From Hyphomicrobium sp. (GTDB lineage Bacteria; Pseudomonadota; Alphaproteobacteria; Rhizobiales; Hyphomicrobiaceae): a DNA stretch of 64,000 nt. The number at the start of each line of letters is the position of its first letter. The first letter of the stretch is position 1. Below, piece by piece: positions 48,635 to 58,067 of the stretch. The stretch covers positions 152,933-216,932 of the forward strand of contig NZ_RXIZ01000001.1 of NCBI RefSeq assembly GCF_003987855.1, in the 5' to 3' direction. The position numbers and the translations under genes are program-made. Below the pieces are notes generated by a model. That model saw nothing but the letters and a program-made list of their open reading frames with translations. It searched no databases and was not told the DNA's origin.

Positions 48635-49000
48635 GTTCCCCGATGAGCGCATGCGTCCCCACCACGAGGACGCACCGATGATTGCCTCGCCGCTGGCCCA
48701 CAACACCAGCACCACGAGCAAGATGCTGTAAGAAACCCAGCCAAGACTTGCCGTCGTCAACAGGCCGGATACGGCAGGTGAAAGGTCCGCGCCGAAACCT
48801 GTGCAACGCTCCACAGTGACGTCGTTGATCTCACAGCCGAGAAACCAGGCTAGGGCCGTCGCAGCGATAATTCCCGAAAACGGCGCGAGGGCCATCACGG
48901 TCGAAAAGGCTACCAAGAACCAGCGAACGCGACGTAACACGGCCCCTCCGACTACTCGCGACGCCACTGACCTTACCAAATGCAAAAATGAGCTAATCAA
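48596..49000 (-). CDS. Three-helix membrane protein
   Basis: A 134-residue protein with hydrophobic segments at about 24-52, 70-88 and 88-110 (WFLVAFSTVMALAPFSGII; ILLVVLVLWASGEAIIGAS) and a cysteine pair in the loop FLGCEINDVTVERCTG. The layout resembles short inner membrane proteins of unknown role. The 3' end overlaps the convergent secreted protein gene by 39 bp. Confidence 0.6.
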   Translation of the reverse strand: MISSFLHLVRSVASRVVGGAVLRRVRWFLVAFSTVMALAPFSGIIAATALAWFLGCEINDVTVERCTGFGADLSPAVSGLLTTASLGWVSYSILLVVLVLWASGEAIIGASSWWGRMRSSGNLGAGDFDQAGDR

Positions 49001-49123
49001 GGATGGCAGACTTGTACACGTCCGGTCATCTTGTGGTTAACGGCGCCTAGCGCGACCAGCGAAGCTATTGCTCAGACCGTGAGTAGCCCTTATGGGCCGT
49101 TTCAGGTTGCAGGGAGCACGCTG

Positions 49124-49534
49124 ATGGCTGACTTTTCAAAACTGGTCGTGGGGTTGAAAGGCACGGCGCGCTTTCCAGTTACCGAGAATCGCCTCGCTAC
49201 CCACGTCGGCAGTGGAGATGTACCCGTGTTTGCCAGTCCGATGATGGTTGCCGCTATGGAAGCAGCCGCCGTAGATTGTTTACGGAACTGTTTGCCGGCA
49301 GACCATCAAAGCCTCGGCGTTCATCTCGATGTCAAGCACATCGCGCCCACCCCGATTGGAGCGACGGTCACGGCCACGGCTGTCATTACAGCGATCGATG
49401 GCCGCAAAGTGAGCTTCGACGTCTCCGCAAATGACGGTATCGAAACCATTGGTTCTGGCGTTCACACACGCATCATTGTTGATGTGCCACGCTTTATGGC
49501 GCGCCTCGCCGCCAAATCGAAATCCCTGCCCTGA
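49124..49534 (+). CDS. Hotdog-fold thioesterase (fluoroacetyl-CoA thioesterase-like)
   Basis: About 136 residues. A hot-dog fold pattern: VPVFASPMMVAAMEAAAVDC at about 36-55 (central helix, conserved Glu near the end), SLGVHLDVKHIAPTPIGATV near 67-86 and HTRIIVD near the end. FlK-type thioesterases hydrolyse acyl-CoA; the substrate here is unknown. ATG 49124 follows GGGAG. Stand-alone gene. Confidence 0.82.
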   Translation: MADFSKLVVGLKGTARFPVTENRLATHVGSGDVPVFASPMMVAAMEAAAVDCLRNCLPADHQSLGVHLDVKHIAPTPIGATVTATAVITAIDGRKVSFDVSANDGIETIGSGVHTRIIVDVPRFMARLAAKSKSLP

Positions 49535-49611
49535 GGCAGTCGGCAATCGTTTGCTCTCGTTCATCTCGACTCATCTATGGGGCGTGAGCAAACCACTGGA
49601 GCAGCAATGCC

Positions 49612-50772
49612 ATGCGATCGTCGCTTAAAATGTTCGCTTTCGCTCTAGCGAGTTTCGCGAACGTTCAGATAGCAGAGGCGGCAACCTGCACGTCGAAAGA
49701 GTTTGCAGATGCAGTGGACCAATCGGGTGCCAGCCTGCGAGCCCTGACGCTGGAGGCTCAGCCGAAGCTGCAGGAGCGTTTGAAGCGGTACAAGGAAGCG
49801 CTCAAACTGAGCGATTCCGATTATGAGAATTCTGCCCTGGACGCGATCCAGGATTCCAAGCTCGAAGACTTCGACAAGAAGAGCAGCGAACTGCTGCTGC
49901 GTGTTGACTCGCTCGGACGAGTACCTGAGGGAACTCAGCCCGATTGCGCCAAGCTCGACGAAGTGAAAGCGGCTGCCGCTGAGCTCAACACGATCGTCAA
50001 AGCCAAATCAGACTACATGCTGAAGCGGCTGGACGAGAAAATTGCCCAGGCTGAGCAGAACAATCCGTCATCCCGTCAGGCCGCTGCTCCAACGCCGTCG
50101 CCTACGGTCGCACCACCCGTCACCCCTGCTCCGCCACCAGCGCCAAAGAAGCCCGCGGCGGTAGCCCAGCCGAAAGCGCCTTCCAAACCCAACGAGGGTT
50201 GGGCAACCCACACCAAGCCCGATGAGTCACCGCCTCCTCCAGTGGCGATGAGAGAACCGATGCCTCAGCTTCCGCCGCCCGAGGAAGAGGGTTACACGAT
50301 CGACGAAATCCGCGACGCGACGCGAGGGTTTTTCGGCGCCGTTTCGACCAACCTCGCAGCGGTTATTGAACATGCCTTCAAGCAGTCAGGACGACCTACC
50401 GCTTACGTACTCGGGTATGAGGGCGGCGGGGCGTTCCTCGCTGGGCTGCGATTTGGCCAAGGTACGCTTTATATGCGTTCGATGTCGGGCACGCGGCCGG
50501 TCTATTGGCACGGCCCTTCTTTAGGCACCGATCTCGGCGCGTCGGGCTCACGCACATTGTTTCTCATCTATCGCATGGATACGCCCGATGGGATATTTAG
50601 GAACTTCACCGGCATCGACGGATCTGCGTATTTTGTCGGCGGAGTCGGCCTGACGCTGCTGAAGGGCGGCCCCGTGATCATGGCCCCGATCAGATCGGGC
50701 GTAGGCATGCGTCTCGGCGCGAATGTCGGTTATCTTCGCTTCACCGAGCAGCCGACCTGGAATCCATTTTGA
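49612..50772 (+). CDS. EipA-type (DUF1134) envelope protein with extra N-terminal domain
   Basis: A 386-residue protein. The signal peptide ends IAEA. Residues 25-150 form a helical coiled-coil-like region with a few cysteines; a Pro/Lys/Ala-rich linker follows (about 160-225). The C-terminal DUF1134 domain (about 228-386) has RPVYWHGPSLGTDLG, GIDGSAYFVGGVG and GANVGYLRFTEQPTWNPF. Brucella EipA supports cell-envelope integrity under CtrA control. Most family members lack the N-terminal part. Confidence 0.88.
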   Translation: MRSSLKMFAFALASFANVQIAEAATCTSKEFADAVDQSGASLRALTLEAQPKLQERLKRYKEALKLSDSDYENSALDAIQDSKLEDFDKKSSELLLRVDSLGRVPEGTQPDCAKLDEVKAAAAELNTIVKAKSDYMLKRLDEKIAQAEQNNPSSRQAAAPTPSPTVAPPVTPAPPPAPKKPAAVAQPKAPSKPNEGWATHTKPDESPPPPVAMREPMPQLPPPEEEGYTIDEIRDATRGFFGAVSTNLAAVIEHAFKQSGRPTAYVLGYEGGGAFLAGLRFGQGTLYMRSMSGTRPVYWHGPSLGTDLGASGSRTLFLIYRMDTPDGIFRNFTGIDGSAYFVGGVGLTLLKGGPVIMAPIRSGVGMRLGANVGYLRFTEQPTWNPF

Positions 50773-50780
50773 TATAAACA

Positions 50781-50812
50781 AAAGAAAGGCCCGGGACACC
50801 GGGCCTTTCTTT
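50781..50812. terminator. Bidirectional terminator
   Basis: AAAGAAAGGCCCGG-gaca-CCGGGCCTTTCTTT, a perfect 14-bp stem with A-run and T-run, between the convergent EipA-like gene and the L,D-transpeptidase gene. Confidence 0.92.
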
Positions 50813-51672
50813 TAGTTCGCACTGTAATTGCTGCTTGTCTGCGAATAACGCCGGCGCTTCTGACCGTCCTTCAGGACATACTGGCCATCCTTGCGCCGAT
50901 AGACCTTCGTACGCTTACCGTCGATGTAGACGTACGTGTATCCCTTACGATCTCGCTTTCGCAGTTCGCGCGCATCGAGATCATCGCTCGCGCTAGCGCC
51001 CCAAAACCAGCCTGCGTCATTGTTCGCGTAGTCGTAATCGCGACGCGAGTCGCGGCGGCTCGCAACCGCGTCCCGATAGTTGGGTCGGCCGTGGACAGTT
51101 ACACGTGTTCTCTGCAGACCATGTTGCTGCACCAGATTGTAGAACGTCTTGGCGTTCGCCGGCGCCAGACGAATGCAGCCGTGCGATGCGGGCATGCCGA
51201 GTGCGGCCAGGTGGTAGGTCCCGTGAACCGCCACGCCACCATTGATAAAGACGGCGTTGGGCATTGGAGCATTGTCGTATTTTTTCGAGTACCACATCTT
51301 AGACGTCCACTGTGGATAGAAGCTCCCGGTGGGCGTCGGATACTGCGACGCGCCAGAGGAGATCGTCCATCGGTAGCGCGGCTCGCCATTCACTGACACG
51401 GTCATTGTTTGTCGCGAAAGGTCGACGGACGCAGTAAGCGTCGGCGGCAGTGGGCGAGGCTTGACCACCGGCTCTGTCTTCGCGGCGGCAGCGCCTTTGG
51501 ACGGAGATTGAGCCTCCTTCGGGTCAGACGATTTTCCGAAGTAGGTCGTAGTCCCAGATTCCGTCGAGGTGGTCGACGCTCCGCTAGCTGAATTGCCGTT
51601 CGGCTCGGCAAAGGCCGAAATAGAAGGAACGGCAACGACGAACGTCGCCGCCAACGCAATTGCCCGCAACAT
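50812..51672 (-). CDS. Periplasmic L,D-transpeptidase (YkuD)
   Basis: A 286-residue protein. A signal peptide (ends AFAEP) and Ser/Thr-rich spacer precede the YkuD domain (about 80-195): VHGTYHLAALGMPASHGCIR with catalytic His150 and Cys166. A basic, Tyr/Arg-rich C-terminal extension (about 200-286) may bind the wall or DNA. The enzyme makes 3-3 peptidoglycan cross-links or attaches lipoprotein; which is not clear. Confidence 0.92.
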   Translation of the reverse strand: MLRAIALAATFVVAVPSISAFAEPNGNSASGASTTSTESGTTTYFGKSSDPKEAQSPSKGAAAAKTEPVVKPRPLPPTLTASVDLSRQTMTVSVNGEPRYRWTISSGASQYPTPTGSFYPQWTSKMWYSKKYDNAPMPNAVFINGGVAVHGTYHLAALGMPASHGCIRLAPANAKTFYNLVQQHGLQRTRVTVHGRPNYRDAVASRRDSRRDYDYANNDAGWFWGASASDDLDARELRKRDRKGYTYVYIDGKRTKVYRRKDGQYVLKDGQKRRRYSQTSSNYSAN

Positions 51673-51859
51673 TAGTGAACTCCCTACGCAATACTTCAGT
51701 GATTGAATACTACGGCGAATGACACCGGAGCGTTAATGGAAATTACCAATAATTCGCAGCCCGTACAGCTATACTCTTCAATGAGCTTACGAAACCGTTT
51801 CCGAATTTGTGCTCGGGAGGTTGTGCTCACGCGCGTTGGCTAGGCACACCTTGCGTGCC

Positions 51860-53311
51860 TCATGAAGTGCTGCGCGGCAAATTCTGATAGATTTTCAATG
51901 CTCGCTCCCTCGCGATCTGATGATCGACAATGGGCTCCGGATAGGTTTTTCCGAGTTTCACATCCGCGCGCTGCAGCGCGCTCACGCTAGCGGCCCAAGG
52001 CGAATGAAGTTCACTTGCAGGAAGGCGCGCAAGCTCCGGCACCCATTTCGACACGTACTTGCCTTCTGGATCGAACTTCTGTCCCTGCAGGATAGGATTA
52101 AAGATTCGGAAATAAGGAGCCGCGTCTGCACCGCATCCCGCGACCCACTGCCAGCTGGCAGAGTTGTTAGCGAGATCCGCATCGACCAGCGTGTCCCAAA
52201 AACAAGCTTCGCCCTCGGTCCAATGCAAGAGCAGGTGCTTCGTTAGGAAAGAAGCAACAATCATTCGCACCCGGTTGTGCATGTAGCCTGTGGACCAAAG
52301 CTCGCGCATCCCGGCATCGACGATCGGGTATCCGGTTTCTCCTCTCCGCCAAGCTTTGAGATCTGCTGCAGAGTTCCGCCAAGGGAACGCTGAGAATTCA
52401 GTCCTCAGGGCTTTCTCGGGCATTTCGGGCAGATGAAAAAGAAGCGAATACGAGAACTCGCGCCAGACAAGTTCCCTCATGAAGGTCTCGACCGATTTCT
52501 CGCCCAGTTCTTTCTCATGCTGCGCGTGAACTGCCGCGCGCCAGCATGCAGCGGGAGATATCTCACCGAATGCGAGATGCGGTGAAAGCCGCGAGGTCCC
52601 GCATTGATCCGGCCGGTCGCGCGACTGTGCATAGGTTGCCAGCGCGCCAGCGGCGAACGTCTTGAGACGCGATCGCGCGCCCTCTTCACCAGGCACCCAC
52701 GTATCAGCCAGTCCACTGGACCAATCCGGTTTTGACGGCAAAAGGTTCCAATCAGTCAATTTCTCGGAAGCGACGGCTTCCGCCGGTGGCACCAGCCGCC
52801 GCGGCGCCGACAACTCCTTCGCCACTAAGAGATCACTGGTGAAAGCCCGCCAAAACGGGCTGTAGACTTGAAATGGTTTGCCGGCGGCGGTTCGCAACTC
52901 CTCGGGTTCGCGGATTAGGCGCCCCCCATATCGTTTGAGCGCCACTTGAGTTTTCGCAAACGCCGAATGCAATCGGCTCTCGAGCGCGACTGCAGACGGT
53001 TCATACCCGCGCGTGAAATAGATCGCCGACGCATGCGTTTCCTCAGCGAGCCGCTGCAGTTGATTTGAAGTTTCACCGCGCCGTAAAAGCAGTCGCCCAC
53101 CGCGATGCTCAATGTCTTTCGCGAGAGCATCGAGGCTGTTGGCTAGCCACCATCGCGACGCCCCTCCAAGCTTCCAATGCCCAGCCGCGTCATCATCGAG
53201 AATGTAGACAAGAACGAGGGGCGTGCCGGACTTCACCGCAGCAGTCAAAGCGGGATGATCGTGGAGGCGAAGATCGTTTCGAAACCACACGATGACGGGA
53301 TTGGCGCTCAT
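51860..53311 (-). CDS. phrB: Deoxyribodipyrimidine photolyase
   Basis: About 483 residues. The start IVWFRNDLRLHDHPALTAAV and the FAD pocket (TFMRELVWREFSYSLLF; WRRGETGYPIVDAGMREL; HNRVRMIVASFLTK; DADLANNSASWQWVAG) are standard for CPD class I photolyases, which use blue light to split cyclobutane pyrimidine dimers. ATG 53311 follows GGAGC. The gene overlaps nothing and lies 31 bp after the TPR gene, so they may be co-transcribed. Confidence 0.95.
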   Translation of the reverse strand: MSANPVIVWFRNDLRLHDHPALTAAVKSGTPLVLVYILDDDAAGHWKLGGASRWWLANSLDALAKDIEHRGGRLLLRRGETSNQLQRLAEETHASAIYFTRGYEPSAVALESRLHSAFAKTQVALKRYGGRLIREPEELRTAAGKPFQVYSPFWRAFTSDLLVAKELSAPRRLVPPAEAVASEKLTDWNLLPSKPDWSSGLADTWVPGEEGARSRLKTFAAGALATYAQSRDRPDQCGTSRLSPHLAFGEISPAACWRAAVHAQHEKELGEKSVETFMRELVWREFSYSLLFHLPEMPEKALRTEFSAFPWRNSAADLKAWRRGETGYPIVDAGMRELWSTGYMHNRVRMIVASFLTKHLLLHWTEGEACFWDTLVDADLANNSASWQWVAGCGADAAPYFRIFNPILQGQKFDPEGKYVSKWVPELARLPASELHSPWAASVSALQRADVKLGKTYPEPIVDHQIARERALKIYQNLPRSTS

Positions 53312-53342
53312 GCTCCTGTTACGGATGCACACTGCGCTCAGA

Positions 53343-55034
53343 TCAGTTTCCGAATAAAAACTCGAATATCGACTTGGGCTTGTACCGACGGCGCTCCTGC
53401 CGGGCAGCCGAATCGCCGCTGTAGGTCTGATCGCGGTTTCCAACGACGGCAACATTCACCGGCCGAAGCTGATATTCGTCCGTAACGCCGTCGACACTGG
53501 CAATTTGCAGGCGATCGCCGTCCCATGACCAAGTCGCGACGCGGCTGCCCTGTCGATGTGGTTCTATCGCCAAAACCTTTGCCGCGTTGATGTCGACGAT
53601 CGCCGCCGATTCAGTTTCTTCAACGCCGTTCTTTCCTTGAACCTGGCCACCAGCAAATCGCAAAATACCATAGCCCGCGTAAGGCGGCTTCTGCGGCTCC
53701 CACGCGAGAAGCTTCGGCAGACCTTGGCCTGTCATCTCCAGCGGCACCCGGATTTGGGGGTAATCGTCACTGGTCGCGAAATAATCCGTTCCATGCAAGA
53801 CCACGTGCCACCGTTCGATGTCGAGCGATGGGTCGGGCTTGTCCTCAACATCATCCGATGATGCCCCAAGCCGCTTCAACGCGTCGGAAGCGAACTGCCA
53901 ACTCGGCCTGATCTGCAGCACGCGACGCAGGTCGGCGATCGCGGTATCGGCTTGTCCGTTGGCTTCGGCAATTTCTCCCCGCGCCCAAAGCGCCTCGGGC
54001 GAGTCGGGATCGAGCTTGATCGCCGTCTCCACGTCTTTCGCGCCGATGTCAGGCTGGCCATTCTGCTTATACACGTACGCTCTGAATGCGAAGGCAACCG
54101 CTGAGCGCGGATCCAGCGCGATCGCCCTGTTCAGATCCGCGTAAGCATCATCGAAAGCTTCGGCGATGCCATTTGCAAGACCACGCCCCTCGTAGGCGGC
54201 GCTCGATTTGGGATCGAGTTCGATGGCGCGCGCAAAATCCTTGATGGCCGAGGCCGTATTGCCCGCCAGAAGATACGCGTATCCGCGCACGACGTAGAGT
54301 TCACCATTGTTGGCATCGAACGCGATCGCGCGTGAGAGGTCCTCGATTGCGTCGTCGCGCTGCCCGATCGACATGCGCGCTTCAGCCCGGTTCCGATAGG
54401 CGGAGGCAAAGCGGGCATCGGCGCTTACGGCGCGCGAGAAATCTCGGACGGCCGCGTGCGGCTTACCAACGGCTAGATAGGCGAGCCCACGCCCCGATAG
54501 GGGAGGAGCACTCGCCGGCATGAGTTCGACGGCCCGCGTGAAATCGGCCAATGCCTCATCTGATTTTCCGATTCTCATCTTGGCATTGCCGCGGTTCGAA
54601 TATGCGGCCGCGTAGCCGGGAGCCAGAGCGAGCGCGCGATCGAAATCCTTGATCGCCTCGCCGAGCTGTCCAAGCGCTAACAGCAGGTTACCGCGGTTGT
54701 TGTAGGCAACCGGGTATTCCGGAAATAATTCGATGGCGCGGTTGTAGTCGTCGAGCGCGGCTTTTGTTTCCCCGAGGCGCACATTGCCGACGGCGCGATC
54801 GTTCAAGATCGCTGCGCGCCTGTCGTTCGGGAGGCCCGTATCCTTGAGAGCTAGCGTATAGGCTGCCACTGCTTTCGCGACATCGCCTCGAATGAGCTGC
54901 GCAGCTCCCTCTTCGCCCGGCGTCGGAGATGGAACGGGCGCTGGCACCGCGATTGGATCATCCGCCAAAGCGGGGGCCGCGCCGACAAGCGACAACAGAA
55001 CAAGCGCGACCGGCAAAATTCGCAAACCGTTCAT
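53343..55034 (-). CDS. Secreted TPR-repeat protein
   Basis: A 563-residue protein. A signal peptide (ends PALAD) is followed by about ten TPR units from about 45 to 390 (for example AYNNRGNLLLALGQLGEAIK and AYRNRAEARMSIGQRDDAIE), then a C-terminal beta-rich domain (about 405-540) of unknown type and a basic tail. Probably a periplasmic assembly or scaffold protein. The gene precedes phrB by 31 bp, so the two may form an operon. Confidence 0.82.
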   Translation of the reverse strand: MNGLRILPVALVLLSLVGAAPALADDPIAVPAPVPSPTPGEEGAAQLIRGDVAKAVAAYTLALKDTGLPNDRRAAILNDRAVGNVRLGETKAALDDYNRAIELFPEYPVAYNNRGNLLLALGQLGEAIKDFDRALALAPGYAAAYSNRGNAKMRIGKSDEALADFTRAVELMPASAPPLSGRGLAYLAVGKPHAAVRDFSRAVSADARFASAYRNRAEARMSIGQRDDAIEDLSRAIAFDANNGELYVVRGYAYLLAGNTASAIKDFARAIELDPKSSAAYEGRGLANGIAEAFDDAYADLNRAIALDPRSAVAFAFRAYVYKQNGQPDIGAKDVETAIKLDPDSPEALWARGEIAEANGQADTAIADLRRVLQIRPSWQFASDALKRLGASSDDVEDKPDPSLDIERWHVVLHGTDYFATSDDYPQIRVPLEMTGQGLPKLLAWEPQKPPYAGYGILRFAGGQVQGKNGVEETESAAIVDINAAKVLAIEPHRQGSRVATWSWDGDRLQIASVDGVTDEYQLRPVNVAVVGNRDQTYSGDSAARQERRRYKPKSIFEFLFGN

Positions 55035-55207
55035 AGAGCGGCGAAACCTCTTAAGCCCGTCAGAATCAAATCTCCAGAGATCGAATATTAGCGCGCCATT
55101 GTGGCCCGGGGACGTTTAATCGACAACTCTGCTCGCGTCGGACCGTCCAATTGACGCTTGGGTAAAGCGATCCTAGGTCTGTCACCGTGTCCAATGGATT
55201 TTGACCC

Positions 55208-55780
55208 ATGAACCTTTGGTTCCGATTGCTTTGGGTGCTCATAACGGCGCGCCGTCGGGGACGTCTGACGCTGCCGAGCGACGGATCGGCTCTGACCTTC
55301 AGTGTTTGGCCTCACGATCTCGACATTTCATTCCATATGAACAATGGCCGCTACTTGACCCTGATGGATCTTGGCCGTCTCGATGTAATGGTCCGTTCTG
55401 ACCTTTGGCGACAGGTTCTACGTTATCGCTGGACGCCTATCGCCAGCGCCGTGACGGTCCGATTTCAGCGCGAGTTGCGCCTGTTTCAGAAGTTCCGGCT
55501 TGAGACGCGTCTTCTGTGCTGGGGGACAAATCTCGTCGTAATGGAACAGACTTTCGTCCTCGATGGCGGTCCTCGAGACGGGCAGACCTCGGCGCGAGCG
55601 CTTTTCAAAGGCGGCCTTTACGACCGCAAGGAAAAGAAGTTCGTCGAGATTTCGCGTCTCATGAACCTCTTGGGCGTGTCGGAGGTCAGTCCTCCGGCAA
55701 CACCTGAAGTCGAAGCATTTCTTCACGCCGATGACCAACTGAAACAGGTTGGAAGGACGTCGTCTCACCTCGGCGCCTGA
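55208..55780 (+). CDS. Acyl-CoA thioesterase family protein (THEM6-like)
   Basis: A 190-residue hot-dog-fold protein: WPHDLDISFHMNNGRYLTLM at about 34-53 carries the Asp-Asn-Gly region, with VTVRFQRELRLFQKFRLETR and MEQTFVLDGG following. FNGE-type YbgC/THEM6 proteins hydrolyse acyl-CoA or related thioesters. The gene lies 12 bp from the convergent nnrDE stop. Confidence 0.85.
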   Translation: MNLWFRLLWVLITARRRGRLTLPSDGSALTFSVWPHDLDISFHMNNGRYLTLMDLGRLDVMVRSDLWRQVLRYRWTPIASAVTVRFQRELRLFQKFRLETRLLCWGTNLVVMEQTFVLDGGPRDGQTSARALFKGGLYDRKEKKFVEISRLMNLLGVSEVSPPATPEVEAFLHADDQLKQVGRTSSHLGA

Positions 55781-55792
55781 GAGAACTAGCCA

Positions 55793-57340
55793 TCAAGAAT
55801 TCAACTTTTGGAGTTTCCGAAGAACGCCAGGCAGGACATCAGGGAGGTCCTCGGCGATCAGCCCAATTCCGAACGCCTCAGCCGCTGCACCGTGTAGCCA
55901 GACCGCTGCGGACGCTGCTTCGAATGCCGGCATGCGTTGTGCAAGCAGGCCAGTTACAAATCCGCTCAGGACATCGCCAGAGCCGGCTGTGGCGAGCCAA
56001 GGTGGCGCGTTCGAGTTGATGACTGCGCGGCCATCCGGGGCGGCTACGACTGTGTCAGCGCCCTTCAAGACGACCACCGAGCCGGAAAGCTTTGCCGCCT
56101 CACGCGCCCGCTCCACCTTGGAACCGCTAAGCACACCGAACAAACGTTTAAATTCGCCCTCATGTGGGGTCATGACGACTGGTTGAGACCGCTCTCGAAT
56201 TGCTTCAAACAACGTCTCGGCCCGCGGCGACAGATCTCCATTCCGCGCGAGAAACCCCATTCCGCTATCGCTTCTCTCGCCCTCATCGGACGTCGTGAAC
56301 GATGTCAGCGCATCGGCGTCGAGCGTTACTGCAGCCGATGACTTCAGGGTTGCTAGAACGTCGTTTGCCGTATCCTTGCCGACCGAAGCTCCCGGCCCAA
56401 TCAACACAGCGTTCCGGCGCGTATCTCGCAAGAACTCAGCAAGCCCGGCGGCACCGGAAACCGATCGAACCATAACGGAGGTGACTTGCGTTGCCATGAT
56501 CGCGGTCGCGGCGGCATTTCCGACCAAAGTCACCAGACCTGCGCCAATTCGCAGAGCGCCACGTGCCCCCAATCGGGCCGCCCCTGTTTGCAGAGCGGGG
56601 CCTGACACCACCACTGCGTGCCCTCGCTTATACTTGTGCCCCCCGCTCTTGGGCCAATTGAAGTGTTTCATCCAAAGAGCCGGATCGTTCTCATGAAGAT
56701 CAGGCTTCAGCGTGGTGAGGACGCTCTCTGGAATCCCGATATCTGCGACAATGACCTCACCGCAAAGCTCGCGTCCCGGCAACAGCACGTGCCCGGGCTT
56801 TTTGCGGAAAAATGTAACTGTGCGGCGCGCCTCAACCGCGACTCCGCGCACCTCACCTGTCGTTCCATCAAGACCGCTTGGAACATCCACTGCCACGACG
56901 GGCAACCGGCTGGCATTTACGGCTGTCACGAGCTCGGCGGCCGCCCCTTCCAGCGGGCGCGAAAGGCCCGCGCCGAACAAGGCATCAACCACAAGATGCA
57001 TACTCTGTAGAGCGTCCGGAGATGCTGGCCGAACTGGCAGCGGCCAACGCCGCGCCATCTCGGCCGCGTCGCCCCGAAGTGCATTTCGATCGCCCAGAAG
57101 AAAGAGCCGGACGTCGAAGCCGATGTCGCGCAGATACCGGGCAGCGACAAAGCCATCCCCTCCGTTGTTGCCGGGACCGCAAAGTACTGCAATCCGGGTA
57201 TCGGGACCGCGCGTCAGTGTTTTGGCAACATCGGCGACGGCTTTGCCTGCCGCCTCCATGAGATCGATGCCGGCAATTCCGGCCTTGGCTGCCAACCGGT
57301 CCGCCTCTCCCGACTGCTCGGCAGTGAGAAGTTCATTCAT
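55793..57340 (-). CDS. nnrDE: Bifunctional NAD(P)H-hydrate epimerase / ADP-dependent dehydratase
   Basis: A 515-residue fusion. The N-terminal NnrE epimerase part (about 1-210) has AVLCGPGNNGGDGFVAARYL and VVDALFGAGLSRPLEG; the C-terminal NnrD kinase-like part has VLIGPGASVGKD, MTPHEGEFKRLFG and ATAGSGDVLSGFVTGLLA. Together they repair NAD(P)H made inactive by hydration. The fusion is usual in bacteria. It is divergent from glnB. Confidence 0.95.
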   Translation of the reverse strand: MNELLTAEQSGEADRLAAKAGIAGIDLMEAAGKAVADVAKTLTRGPDTRIAVLCGPGNNGGDGFVAARYLRDIGFDVRLFLLGDRNALRGDAAEMARRWPLPVRPASPDALQSMHLVVDALFGAGLSRPLEGAAAELVTAVNASRLPVVAVDVPSGLDGTTGEVRGVAVEARRTVTFFRKKPGHVLLPGRELCGEVIVADIGIPESVLTTLKPDLHENDPALWMKHFNWPKSGGHKYKRGHAVVVSGPALQTGAARLGARGALRIGAGLVTLVGNAAATAIMATQVTSVMVRSVSGAAGLAEFLRDTRRNAVLIGPGASVGKDTANDVLATLKSSAAVTLDADALTSFTTSDEGERSDSGMGFLARNGDLSPRAETLFEAIRERSQPVVMTPHEGEFKRLFGVLSGSKVERAREAAKLSGSVVVLKGADTVVAAPDGRAVINSNAPPWLATAGSGDVLSGFVTGLLAQRMPAFEAASAAVWLHGAAAEAFGIGLIAEDLPDVLPGVLRKLQKLNS

Positions 57341-57547
57341 TTCCGCATCCCGGATTTTTTTAAGCTCGCAGGACTGCCTCTAAATTCAGCGTCCTCGTCC
57401 CATTTTCCGCCGGCGCACAAATTTCCGCACAAAAATTGCGCAACCCGCACCATTTTAAGGCTTATTAAGTGAGCCATGACCCGCTATGAACCCGCATCGA
57501 CCTGCTAAGCCAATGACATATGTGATGTTTCTCAAGAACGTCGCAGG

Positions 57548-57563
57548 TGGCACGGCCTCTGCT
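57548..57563 (+). promoter_or_regulatory. Sigma-54 promoter for glnBA
   Basis: TGGCACGGCCTCTGCT fits TGGCACG-N4-TTGCW; the -24 GG and -12 GC have the required spacing. It lies 66 bp before glnB and implies control by NtrC in nitrogen limitation. A lone half-site GCACCA is at 57447-57452. Confidence 0.8.
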
Positions 57564-57619
57564 AGCCATGGGCGGCTGGGCGAGCGTGGGTTTCCAATGG
57601 CATGCTGTCCAAGATTTAA

Positions 57620-57967
<348 letters not shown>

Positions 57968-58067
57968 TAAAAAAAGCGAACGAAACTCGATCACGCATGA
58001 ACCGGCCTGAACGGCCAAACGACTTGGCACGCGTGAGTGGTGCGAATGCCTAGACAGGGGAGTGTCT

